From positions 16,406,182-16,470,181 of the forward strand of contig CM041538.1 of NCBI GenBank assembly GCA_023238725.1: a stretch of DNA of 64,000 nt, given 5' to 3'. Position numbers and translations under genes: made by a program. The notes below the pieces were generated by a model. That model did not search any database and was not told the DNA's origin. It worked only from the letters and a program-made list of their open reading frames with translations. Of the stretch, positions 1-12,300 are shown piece after piece. The stretch's first letter is position 1; every line of letters begins with the position of its first letter. The DNA is from Scortum barcoo. Its lineage: Eukaryota; Chordata; Actinopteri; Centrarchiformes; Terapontidae.

Positions 1-3000
1 CTCAGAGAAGAAAACACATCCGTTATTTCATTTCCCAAATGTAAGAGAAAAAACAGTTAATTCAATGATTTGTTTTCTTTCCCATTCCTACTCCATTAAT
101 CATGTCATGAACCCCCAGATTTATTTATCTTGTATTGGTACTTCCACTTAAGTAAAAGCTTTGAGAACCTCTTCCACCACTGGCAGGTGTTACAGTTGCA
201 ACAGCAACAAAGATTTCCAGCATTTAGAATTGATCCTAATTAGCTTACCTCTCTATCTGTAAGAAAGAATTACATCCTTGGTCATGTTGTTCAGTCAGGG
301 AGTTCATCTATCCTTAAGACAGAGACAAAGTCTTAAGCGTTACTACATGGACTGGCAGGATATTTGATCAGGACTTGAGAGCTGGTGACCTTCTCACCTT
401 TAATCTTGTGCCACCAACTGGTCAAAATACCCACTCCACACTCTTCCCTCCCCTTCATTTGTGAAGACTTGAGATTACCAATAATGCAGGTCATACACAT
501 CTTATCAAATTTATTTACAGTGAGGTTTGAATGTTGTTTGAACTGCCTTAAATAGGTAGGTAGGAAGGAAGTTTAGCTGTCACTGATTGGTTCAAACATA
601 ACGGATCAATAGTCTGGCGTCAATTCGTTCACTTCCTTCTAAAATGTTCTGAAAAGAGCTGTGTGAAATATGTTAAGCCCAGTACACGCTGTACAACAAG
701 TAAGTAGGTCAGGCTCACCACAGTCCATAGGAGTCATGGATTGATCTGTGTTTGAATTCTGAACTGTTAACAACACTGCCCGTGCTTGTTAACAGGTAGA
801 ATTACACCTTGAGAAAGAACAGGGACAGTAAATTAGCTTTTCTAAACTTTAATCGTCTTTGTCACAGGCAGGGACAGTATTTCTAAGGCTGGCCTTAGTC
901 TCTCAAAGAAAAATGCAAAGTACTCTATTTTAGGCACAAGACAAACTGTCAGTGCAGGAGGGGGAAGTGGAAGTGCCGCAGAGTCTGTGGGTTTGGATAT
1001 TTGTTTTATATTTCAGCTGCCTACGACACAATTTTCTATTTGAAATGCAAAATCTGTTGCCTTATAGACCACATAGAGTTGTATAGTGAAATAAGTCATC
1101 AAAAACATTGTTTATTAATTCATGCTCAAGCATAGCCATCCGATAAGTCAGTGTACTCTACCTACGTAGATTGGTCACACTATGAAAATGCAGGTTTCCA
1201 AGTAGGATTGCCACCTTCAACATGAAAAAATAAAGGACGCAGTCTGTGGCCCAATGCCTGTGGACACAAATCAATCAATCTGGCATGTTGTTTTAGGACA
1301 GTACTCATTCCCAGTGACAGGACTGCCCAGATTTAAGCATTTATTAGGCATGTATAATTAGCTTCTGTCTTTTAAAAAGTCTGCATTTCCATAATCAGAG
1401 CAACAGTGGCTTTAAGTCACAACCAACTTGACTGCCATTCTTCAAATTCTGATTCTGAGACTCTTTTGGTTTTGTTTCTCATGTCACCCCAACCATGTGT
1501 GAATATCAAATGGCATCCAAGATTTTTTCAAGTAAAGGAAAGTGCACTTTTTGGTTTTCAATAATTTTCCAGAATCATACTGGATGGTGACAAATACTTT
1601 CAAGGCTGCAGCCTAGAAAATGGAACATAACCAACATTGCAGGAAGACAGGATAAAAATGGTTGCCATGTCATGTGCACAAAAAAAATTCAGCTGCACAG
1701 AACAGACTATAGGGCAGACGGCACAATATACACACAGTTGTGTTTTAGAATATTTTCAGGTGGGTTGTCAGTGGATATACTGCCCCAGTTGGGCTATATA
1801 GAATTATTATATAATTGGGCTATATATGGTGAGCCAAATGTGGCCTGAATCCACCTATGGTCACAGACTGCTTTTTATTGCTAATTGTTTCTTTGGACAC
1901 ACTGGCCACACAAGTGAAACTAGTTGAATTGAATATTTCAGCTAAGACTGGGGGCATATTGGGGGAGTCATACTGAAAAAAATATTCTATGGAAGGAGAA
2001 GCTCAAACAAAAATAAAAATATTTGACCATACAACTGCAACAACAGATTTTTTTCTATGGGTCGTGGTGAATCTTCTGTGTGAAAGCTTACCCTGTGGGT
2101 TCAGCTGTAATTCACTTATAGAAATAAGATGAATAGCAGCCGCCTGTCTCTGTTCAAAGTCTGGTGGGTGTGTGACAAGGTGACTTGATGCTGAATACTT
2201 CTGTTTTCACACATTCTTACTGTACTGGATTTTTAACTTTGTATGTAAACTAAACTAGTTACCCATTTCCATACCCATAAATAAAATTGTCTTTGAGTGG
2301 AACTTAATTTGCTATGGATTTTAATCTAATTGCCTTTTGGAACTTTTTGTCTGCTGCAGGAACTGGCACGCCCCCCGGGCGATGTTTTACACTTGGGGTA
2401 TCCTGTAGGATTTTATATCTGATGAGCAAATAAGAGGTCACAAATGGCTAAACCATAAGAAGACCTGGTAACTTGTGGGAAAGTAGGAAGTGGGGATATC
2501 TCAAGCGGTTGAAACACGGAGATTTGAAAACTACAATCACACCACATATGCATCTACTTTGGAATAAAACAATATTTTAGCTATATTCTTCCCAGATTGC
2601 AGCAACACTGATGAGTTAGATGCACAAGGGTCTGAGTGTCAGTGGCACATAAATTAATTCAGAGAGCAACCAGAAGCTCAGGTGCAAAGTTTCAAAAGTT
2701 CAACCTGCATATGGTTAGTTTGTTATACTTCAAATGCATTTGGCTTATGTGTTACAATATCTATCTCGGCTCTGCCTGTTGTGTCTCTTCTGCTTGAAAT
2801 TCGGTAAAGCGTCTTAACATCACCTTATTGTGACAGCCCTGATATCCATCTCAGCAGACCAGTAAGGAGGTTGTTTTGGCTTCCATCTTGAGAGATTCCA
2901 TTAACTTTAAAGAGCTAATAGTAACAACATCACTTCTAAGCCATGAGAGTGGATGTAATCATCCTGGCATCAAAATCTTCCCCAACCAGCATCATGAAAG

Positions 3001-3646
3001 CAGTTTCAGCCAAAGCTTAAATGTTTGAAATGTTTGCATGTCTGAAATTGTTCAGTTACTGAAACTTGTGCTACAATATACAGTAGTGATCAAATATTGC
3101 CTCTGATGCCAAGGTGTACATCATTAACTGACTACATGCTATAGGTTTGTTTGGAAATGATGTGGATTTTCAGGCCGGACTGCAAAGACCCAGTCAAGGG
3201 CCAGCTGGAGACTAAGTCTGGTCCTGCCCAAGCCTCGACACCATACTCTTTTTCCTTCCTAAGTCCTTTCTTCAAAAAATTTCAAAGTGTTCAAATCTTC
3301 TTCTGAGGAAAAATGCAGAGTCAAATAAGCACTGGAGTCCAGTGAAGTTGAGTCCAGAGAGCTTTATTCCTCGTCACAAAGTGCACATAGTATAAAGCCC
3401 GAGCTGTCACTGACACAACATCACTTTTATATTTGTAAAAATGTGGGTGTATGTGGGCATAGGGCACGTTTTTATCATGCCCCTGTGCCTTACAGGTGTT
3501 GTTTTTGTTCGTATCCAGCATCTTCTCTTATCTCTCTCTCACCTTGTTCTTCTTGTGCTGTTAGATAGTGCCAATCTCTAACAGGGTCCTCGTTTATGCT
3601 TATGGGGCTTCTATTCAGACCTCTATTCTATCACTTGTTGCACCCG
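1..3646. other. Gene-free AT-rich upstream region
   Basis: I see no exon that can be supported here. The open frames are short, unrelated to any family I recognise, and not linked by splice sites. A short AT-rich direct repeat built on the string gggctatata lies around 1790-1830. The block at about 3310-3600 has the patchy look of an old mobile-element remnant, but I cannot name a family. Confidence 0.6.
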
Positions 3647-3878
3647 TGTTGCTTCTGTATAAAAACAAACTATCCTGTTGCTTCTGTAAAACAACAAACT
3701 ATCCTGTTGCTTCTGTATAAAAACAAACTATCCTGTTGCTTCTGTATAAAAACAAACTATCCTGTTGCTTCTGTATAAAAATAAACTATCCTGTTGCTTC
3801 TGTATAAAAACAAACTATACTGTTGCTTCTGTATAAAAACAAATTCTTCTGTTGCTTTCGCAAAAAAACAAACACTTC
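3647..3878. repeat. 29-bp tandem repeat, 8 copies
   Basis: Eight head-to-tail copies of a 29-bp unit beginning tgttgcttctg and ending aaactatcc. The central copies are nearly identical; the first differs little, and the last two are diverged (the eighth has gctttcgc in place of gcttctgt). The sequence grades into unrelated DNA after 3878. This is a minisatellite. A short open frame through it is a by-product of the repeat. Confidence 0.9.
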
Positions 3879-4569
3879 CCAACAAAAACGAACACTCTCC
3901 CTACTTCAAAGGTCATTGCATGACAGTTGCTCAGGTATTTTTGCAGACTCTCTTGGGCACAGGCCCTTAAAGGTCTACTACTGCATGTAGGCATGTAATC
4001 TGTAGTCATTAGACTTTTCCTTATTTAGTCATAGTAACCATTTACTCTCAGAGACCAGAATAAACTGTATGCCACTTCACACACAGGTGAGTTGAAGAGA
4101 GAGGTTGTTGCTTTGGGTCATATAATTACTAATTACTTATAATACTTCAAATGCAAGGGCTTTGATCTGTGGGCCATAGGATCGATCACTATTATGTTCC
4201 CTCATTTGGCAATAGATAGTGACTTAACTTAATTGATTTAAAACCTTTTACAGGATTCCCATTTGAAAAAGTTTCAAACATCAAACACTATCTTCATACA
4301 CTAGTTACAGGTGGTCATATCTGCCAGCGACAAAAGCAAAGATTACTTAGAATTTTGAGTAAATAAAGAGTGCTAGAGAAAAGCTCAAGAGGCATATCAA
4401 CAATAAATTAACCTGTCACCTGTGTTTTTTGGTGCTCTTTGATGTGAATACACCTATCTGGAAAAACACATTTCCATTATTATTTCTGACAATGACAACC
4501 AGTGGGTATCTAGTTTCAAACAATCCACTTCGAATTCATGACACATCAAAAGCAGCTAATTTAGGCTAT

Positions 4570-5490
4570 CTAAAGGTGTGATTTAGGGGGATATATTGGC
4601 GGAAATGGAATATAATATAATATAAATTATATGTTTTAAATATGATGTTTAATCACCTGACACTGAGAGTTGTTGTGCATTTGTTAAAATGAGCTTCTCA
4701 TATCTACAGCTTGTCTTCTTCCATGCCATGTTGCACCCCCATGTGTCTACTGTATCCCCGACTGGACAAACTTGCTAGAGAGAGGGTCCTTCACATTTTT
4801 ACTTTCAAGTGTCAGCTTGAACTTGGTGGCGATCATTTCTATTTTCATATCACCCAATCATGGTTACTTGAGATTGCTGCTCTGATCACCAGGCTATAAG
4901 GTGATTTATAATAGTGTGTGAACACTTTCTTTAAAATATTTAACATAAAAAAATCTGTTTAATAGCAGTGTCTGCTGTGTTCAAATAACAGCTACATTTT
5001 AAAAGTCAGTGTGTCTGTGCTTGGTGTAACAATATCACAATATCATGTTCAATTTAACATTATTATGTTACCTTTAGTATCAATATCCAAATCATATCTG
5101 TAACGTTAGCTACTCTTATGGAGTGCAGAGCAAAGTTTTGCTGAGCAGACATATGGACAACAGAGATGCAGGGTGCAAATAAGGAGGAATGGAAAAGAGA
5201 TGGCAAACTGATTTTTAATGTAATGTGGGATTTAAAATTCACACATCACTCGTGTGGGCAGACTTGACACACCACCAGAAGCATCTCTAAATGCACAGGT
5301 ACAGGCTGGAGATTATTTCATTAGTTTTAATAGAAAATCAGTTAAAATCATCTTAATATTACCTTGGAGAAAAACAATAATAGCACAGCCTGAAGGCATC
5401 TACTTGGAAAGGGATGGGGTATTTGATTAGTCGTAATCTGCAACCTTACCTCTAGTTGTCACCAAATCTTACATACTGCTCCTTTAAATG
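4570..5490. mobile_element. Dispersed transposon-like element (MITE type)
   Basis: The left end (taaaggtgtgatttaggggg) and right end (aaatcttacatactgctcct, then ttaa) are imperfect inverted repeats of each other. The interior holds blocks I remember from a very common fish repeat: ggcggaaatggaatataata near 4600, gccatgttgcaccccc near 4725, an agagagggtcc block near 4785, and ggggtatttgattag near 5415. The centre, about 4900-5380, is less familiar and may be an insertion. There is no transposase, so it is non-autonomous. The family name is not assigned. Confidence 0.65.
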
Positions 5491-8059
5491 GTGTGACTGG
5501 AGGGCTAACAGTGGAGGTAATCGTGTGTGTGAATGGCATGAAGTTTTTTGTTTTCCTTCCTGCCGACATTGCGTGAAAGTGTTAGTGTTAGTAGGGAAAG
5601 TGACATCACCATAGAAACGGGATCAGAACTCCCTGTGTGTGATTCTGCAGAACAGAGATCACATGAATTCACCCGGCCACGTCACACCAATTTCCCTCCT
5701 TTCTGCTTCTCTCCTTCCCTTTTTCTCTCTCTTTTTCTCTCTCTCCCCCCACTCCACCTCCCTGTCTCTCTCCACCTCCCTCAGTGAGCTGACACTGCGC
5801 ATTTACACGTTAGCTGCTTTTACCTCTAATAGGATCAGAGGGACTTACATTGTCATCTGATAAAACTAAGAAGCTTGATAACTACACTGCTCCTTCTTAA
5901 CCAATTTATGCTCAATTAGGATAACAGAGAAACAGTGGAAGGACAAAAATGTATGAGGGGATAAATGAGCTCCATACACTATCATTACTTTGTAAGCTTG
6001 TTGGCAGTGAGAGTCATTTTCTGAACAGACTGGTGACTCTAATGGGAATGAAGGATCATTGAGGCAAAATAATGTTGTTATTGTGCTCTGCTCTGGTTTT
6101 CTGGTCTGGTCTGCCTCTGTTATTAATAGTTTGGATATTTGATTATATGTAATTGGTATGAAAATCAGAATTGAAAATTGAAATGATGATTAGCCTTTCA
6201 TTTAGTCTTCCATTAAAGCCACAGATCATCACCTCAGTGATAAGTTCAGCATAAATAAACACCTGGATTTTATATCCACCACTGTTTTGTCTTCACAGTT
6301 TGGATAACACCAATGAGTTGTTATGTTTTCAACACACTTCCATTCAGTCAACATCCATCCTTCAAGATCACAAGCTAATAAAAGAATGAATATAAGGCTT
6401 TTTTTTAGATTAATGGTCCAAAATTCAGTCTGATATACGTGAGTTTGGGATCCACTTGAAATTTGAAAAAAGTTTTGTGGGTTTGTGCAGAGTTTGTACA
6501 GGACAGTGGTACTGAGGAGTTCAAAGTATTCAGCAATCACTGCAGTAGACTTGTCTGAGGTGTTGTTTACCTCAGTATATATTTATCAGCAGACATAAAT
6601 CTTTCATCTTTCTAAAGTTGGTCATGGTTATTAATTAACTCCTTTATTAGAGCTAAAATTGTTTCACTGTTTCACCTCAAAATTATTTGAATAATGGACA
6701 AACCTGGTGGGCAAGGATTCAGAGGTAGGAATCTAGGTTACTTCTCTGTAGTGACAACATTTTCCCAGTTTAGCCACAGTGACGATACTCCATGTCAAAT
6801 CCTATACAGAAATCTAGAGTGAAAGTACACACAAAGACTTAAGTCTTATTAGTGTGTACAGCTTAGATGTCTAAGTTGTAATGTAATAAATGGAAACCCT
6901 CAGTTAGATGTGTGAAGGGAATGCATTTAATTGAAGAGAGACAGATAAATATTAAGCAACTGAGCATTTATTATCATTTAAAAAGTTCACTTTTTCCAAA
7001 ACGACCCAACATTTTTTTTATTTTCTTTCTCTTCACTCTCAGCAGAATTTGTTTTACATATTTTATCATGTGCACTTTCCCCAAGTATTGAAAACTGAAT
7101 CAGCTGTAACTTTAGCTTCAGATATGTTTGAGGTCACAGGAAATCTCTTTAGTGTCTTTGGAATCATGGCTGATTTCTGTAGCACTAAGCCGGGGTTAAC
7201 TTCGAACTACGCGGTGTCAGCTGACTTAAGGAGGAAACATTTAAAGCCACAGACTGATAGTGACAATAATGAGCCACTTATAGCTTTGTTTCGTCATTTT
7301 GTTTCCAGTCAAAACCTTGAGGTGTCTGTTTATTATCATCACATCGTTGAGTCCTCTCATTGCCAAAAGCAGCTTTAAATCCAAATGTTAAAAGCCTCCA
7401 ATTAAAGACCTTGAAGAAATAATTACAAATCCACAAATGGACCTTTAGTGTGGATTTTTTCCAGCCCAGCCTTCTTTTTGCTTTCTGAGGTGCTGAACTT
7501 AATTTTCAGGCACCACTGAATCCAGTATCTTGTTGCGTCATCCTCTCCTTTACCAGGCTATTATTGGTCCAAAAGTGTCATCTGACACTATAATAGAGGG
7601 TTATTTATTACATAGTTTTATATAATTATAGTTATATAGTTACATAGAATTATTTAAGTTTTCATATAATAATTCAACATAATAACACACAATTGAAGAT
7701 TTTAGTTTATTTATTTATTTACTAAGTTTTAACATTTTTAACAGATGCCAGATTAGACAGATTTAACCAAAACATGTAGGAATGTCTTTGAAAATGAAAT
7801 ATTTTGGGGGAAATATAATCTTGTCTCACATATCACAGTAATTTAAAGTTTTTTAAGTGTAAATATTTATCATAGACTTTGAGAAAACTTATGTAAAATA
7901 AATGAAAAGCTCAACATCAGCTTGTTAAGTGAAGCTAGTCTTAATGCTAATATTAGTTCTCTCTTCATGTGTCATCATTTCAATGTTCCCCCCTTTTTTT
8001 CATGTTGTCCCAAATAATACAGTGCTGGGTGAGCTCAGTGAAAACTTTCAGTGAGTCTT
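5491..8059. other. Gene-free spacer upstream of the rx gene
   Basis: No supportable gene. 5690-5790 is a pyrimidine-rich low-complexity run. 7600-7740 is very AT-rich. The block at about 7130-7480 is less AT-rich and contains several homeodomain-type ATTA cores, including caattaaag near 7400, and could be a distal regulatory element. The 109-residue open frame across it has no recognisable protein character. Confidence 0.5.
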
Positions 8060-8300
8060 TTGTCTTAAAACAATAAATTAATGGAAGAAAGCCTTGTCCA
8101 GGCTTCATTAGCCTAGGCCTCCTCCCGTTGGGGCGAATGAAAATGCCATTTAAAACAATTACTTGGGCAGAAAACAGCTGCCAATCACTCTTAAAGGGGA
8201 AGGATTCCAATTAATAACCCTCTCTTAATCCCCTCGTTTCACCTCCTACGCGCCCCTCAGCTTTGTCCACCTCTCCCTCTCTGTCTTTCTCCTCTTCCAC
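8060..8300 (+). promoter_or_regulatory. Probable rx proximal promoter/enhancer
   Basis: A compact block about 1.1 kb before the rx start codon. It contains an aacaatta string (SOX/homeodomain-like, near 8153), an E-box cagctg near 8173, an aattaataa paired-homeodomain-like site near 8209, and a cttaatcccc string (OTX-type TAATCC core, near 8224), followed by a CT-rich stretch. SOX2 and OTX2 are known direct regulators of vertebrate Rax genes, and Sox2, Tlx, Gli3 and Her9 of medaka Rx2. That these particular sites work is inference. Confidence 0.4.
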
Positions 8301-8576
8301 TCTCCTCTCTGAGCTGGAGTACATGGCATCTGAACTAAGCTGTTGAACGTGGCTTCATTTAGTTGCATTGTAGTGGATTGTTTCTGTCAGGACTGTTTGC
8401 CACATAGGAAAATCATTTAGAGAGAGATGCAAGGTAAGCAAAGCCGGCTCAGTGACTGCTATCGCTGCATGCTGCAGATCTGGGAAGAGTGAAGTTGGAG
8501 GGTGAGCTGCTGAGAGGAACAGGTGGAGCACTGGCATCAGCAACTTTAACAGTTCAACATATTTACTTAAAAAAAG
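8300..8576 (+). other. Putative non-coding 5' exon of the rx gene
   Basis: A strong splice donor (AG|GTAAGC) starts at 8577. A strong acceptor (cctctgattgcag) ends at 9332, 15 nt before the rx start codon. Joining them would remove a ~756-bp intron in the 5' UTR and place the promoter just upstream of 8300. The transcription start is not visible, so the left edge is approximate. If this splice is not used, the 5' UTR would simply be continuous. Confidence 0.35.
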
Positions 8577-9347
8577 GTAAGCTTTGTGTTATATTTTATG
8601 TCTTTTTTCACTGACACTGAGCTTCAACTATGTTGTTCTGTACATCATAAAATGCGTCCAAAAAGATAGTGGTAGGAAATCTTGTGATGCACTGAACAAA
8701 CAAACGCTGGTGTGCTTTAAACTAATAGAAACTCCACAAAATGCTAATTTTTCCACCTTTTTGCAGACATAATTTGTCCCTCAACAACAGAAGATTATGT
8801 AACCTGTGAATGATTTTTTTTTATGGAAACCATCCATAACTGCAGGCATCACACACTTTTTCACTTTAAAGATGTGGATCCTCGCTGCAGTTACAATCTG
8901 TACTATACTTACATTTTTCTGACTTATCTAAAGTAATGCGAAACATAATCAGTAGAATGCCAAGAAAAGTGATCAGAAATTTTCCAGTACAGGGTGTCAA
9001 ATCTGGGTTTGTTTTTGTTTTATTTTTTGAGAAATGTTGTCAGTGCAAATGGAATATTAATTTAAAATAGATTTAAAATCCATACTGATCATTCATAAAG
9101 TGTCAAAAATAGGTATTAATATGTAGATCATGTAGCATGTGTGAAATTCATGTCTGTCAGCACATGTTTCAGTATGTCTGAGGGATAGAGTCTAGACTTC
9201 CTGAGAAGGCTGAAGATAAGCGGGTTTAGATGGATCGAGGGATGAACAGAAAGTCACCTGAGGTAACCAGGTGATCTCTAACCACTACTACACCTGCAGA
9301 TCTTCACTTAAATCCCTTTCCTCTGATTGCAGTGCCCAGAAGCGCGA

Positions 9348-12300
9348 ATGCATCTATCACTGGATAGCATGAGCATGGTGGATGACAGCTGCCTCTCACC
9401 CAGCAACTTCCACGAAATGGGGAAAGGTGGGGGCATCGCTGCAGGAGGCCGCGTCCACAGCATTGATGTCATTCTAGGTTTCAGTAAAGACCAGGACCCC
9501 CTGCTCAGCCCTGCCGGGGCACATCGACCCCATAAAATGGACATTGAGGGGCTGGCAGAGTCTGGGAAGCAGCAGGAGCCCCCGTCACATCCAACCTACA
9601 GCGGGCACCTCTCCTCTGTGAGGAACGGCAGCAAAGAGCAGCAGCAGTACCACGGTGAGTCCAGCTGCTGATGCTGGTCTCCATACTGAAAAGGTTTCCT
9701 ACAGATGTATCACATCTAAGAGTATTCAGTTTCACACCACCAGCCATCACTTTTATATAGATTGAGTTCCTCGGCTGGTGCCAGTCTGAAGCTTCAAGGT
9801 TTGTTATTGAGGAGAACGTTTATGAATATGGGGTGGTCAAAGATATTGATCAGACAGCAGCACCTTTGGTCTTGGAAGGCTGGATAAGTATGAGCTCTGG
9901 TTTCAGTGTTTCAGAGATTCAGATAAGAAAGAATTGATTTTGATGCGCTGAATTTGGGATATCGATGCTCGTGAGCAAACAAAATAAGTCATAATTGCTG
10001 ACCACAAAGTTATCTGGCCAGCAGCACAGATTCAGTCTTTCATTGCCCAGATTAAACTTATTGAAGAGCCCCAGTGAACTTGTGATCTTATGAAAAAAAA
10101 AACATCAAAGCTTGAAAAGAGTCTCTTCTGTTAACCTTGTGCAGTTAACCGTATTAACATATGTTTACACTTTGAAGCATGGAAGAATATCAAACAGCAT
10201 GTGTAACAGGCATGCACTCAAAAGACATACTTCAAAAATATAAAACATTGCCATGTTTCAGAAAAAAGGTAACTCTAAAACTGGAACATTTATTATTAGG
10301 TATAATGTTTTTTTCTTTATTGGCAGATCTGAACTTTAGTCCTTAAGTTTAGTAGTTTAAAAATTGTAATGTCAATGAAAATGTAATGGAGCATAATTTT
10401 AGTATAATATCACTTTATCAGAGATAATTATTAAGGACTCTGAGACAAAATATTGAAATAAGTCCCATTCTTCTGTGTTTACAGCATCCATGTTTCTGTG
10501 GACACAAATACAACTGATAATTAGTAACCTGACCTATTTAATTGAGGCAACTTAGTACATTTAGTACAATTTAGTACAATTAAACCTTACACACTCGATG
10601 CAGCATTTCTGTGCAATTTGTGTGAGACTCCGTTGCCATGTTCGAGCCTGTTGCATTAACCGTGTGGGCTGAGATTGAGAGATAAATCACAGAACAAGAT
10701 GGTGTAGGGGGTTTATGTCCCGGAGCCCAATCCCATCCCCTTGTGGAATTCCCCTAATCTTCTCTTCTGCGCAGATTAGATTGTACAGTCATTCATTCGG
10801 GTGTTATTGTCATCGTTCTGTCTCAGAGTCAAACTCATCACGTTTAATCTGAAGCTATTTTCACATGCGGGATCTGGCCGGTGGTTGGTGATTTTGTGGC
10901 AAAAACAAAAAGAAATGATGATAGGTGATTCAAATCCAGTCGCCGAATCCAGGAGGATGTTCGTTTCTCTTGATTAACGTACATCAACTCCAATGACCTC
11001 ACTCTTTTGTATGTAACTATCCTGTGAAGTCAGCCCAGTTCCCCTTGAATGAGCAACTTTTCTGTCTTTGGTGTCAGTCGCCCCCCCCCTCACCCTCCCT
11101 CGCTCTGTGCTGAGATGTTCTGCTGGCTGATAAACAGTAGGCAGTCTTCAGACCAGCGGCTGTGATGGTCTGACAGGCCAAGAGCTGGTCACTGAACCAG
11201 ACCTGACCTCTGCCTTTGTCAGAGCCTGGCCTTTGTCATAGCTGCTTAATGAGAGGTGGATAAATGAACACCCAAAATCCTGCTTTGCCTTTGCATCTGC
11301 TCCCGTTTGTCAGTTGAATGACCCCTCCTGCTTTATGTCCATCAACACATCACAGGAATATGCTCACATTTATGTTTGGATACTGTCAGTGGGAGTGGAT
11401 GGATTATCAAAATGAATGTGAATGTGAAAGGGCCGCCTTGCCTTACATTTATGGGGCAGTTTTGCTGTGCAATCTGCAAACAATCAGCATAAAACGTGAT
11501 ATGTCAGTGTTCACAACATGTTTCCACTGTGACTCAAAAAAGTTAGTTATTGCAGGTATAACGTCTACTTACTATTTTTATCTGACATCTGTTGCAAATT
11601 TCATCCACTGAAGAAGACAGTGAGACCGTGAGTGAAGACACTGAGTGGTCTATTGTACTGTAGGAGTTAATTCTTTAAAGGCAGACAGGCAGACAGCCAA
11701 GAGTCTTATAGAGTAGCTGCCTCGTAACAGTAACTGGACCAATTTCTGGATCATCATGTTTTACTTGCTGGTTAGACTTATTAAGCCAACAGTGTTCTCT
11801 TGCTGTTGTTAATGATTTCAATCTCTCGTTTTCTGTATTACTCTGCAGATGAATATGAAAAACAAATGTATTATTATTATTATGGAAGATGAGATATGAA
11901 GAGGGGGAAGAACAATCGAGAGGCAGATGAAGGGAAATTGTCTTGAGGGATTATGAAGAGGGACAGTTGCAATGATGGCTTTGTAGTGTCTATAAACAGC
12001 AGCAAGTGTGTGTCTGGTGCCGTCAAATGTTGGCCAAACATTGACATTTTGTATGCATTTTAGCAAATATATAACTGTGTGGCCACCGTCCAGCATTAAA
12101 AACTGTGTATGTAATGTATGTAATGCTGAAATGGAAAGAACAATGTGCTTTACACTCTATAAAAAGAAAGGGCACACTCATGTTTCCAAACACCTTTCTG
12201 AGGATGGTTTACCTTTGGAGAAGATAAACACTGGAAACAACCTTCCTAAATCCAATTAGGAATGTTTTTCGAGCTTCATTGACTTTTAGGGGATTGCTTG

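Noticed and set aside
4711..4899. 62-codon frame near 4.8 kb
   Set aside because: It lies wholly within a dispersed transposon-like repeat and matches no transposase.
7049..7378. 109-codon plus-strand frame upstream of rx
   Set aside because: No recognisable domain, no flanking splice sites joined to another exon. The base composition fits a non-coding element better.
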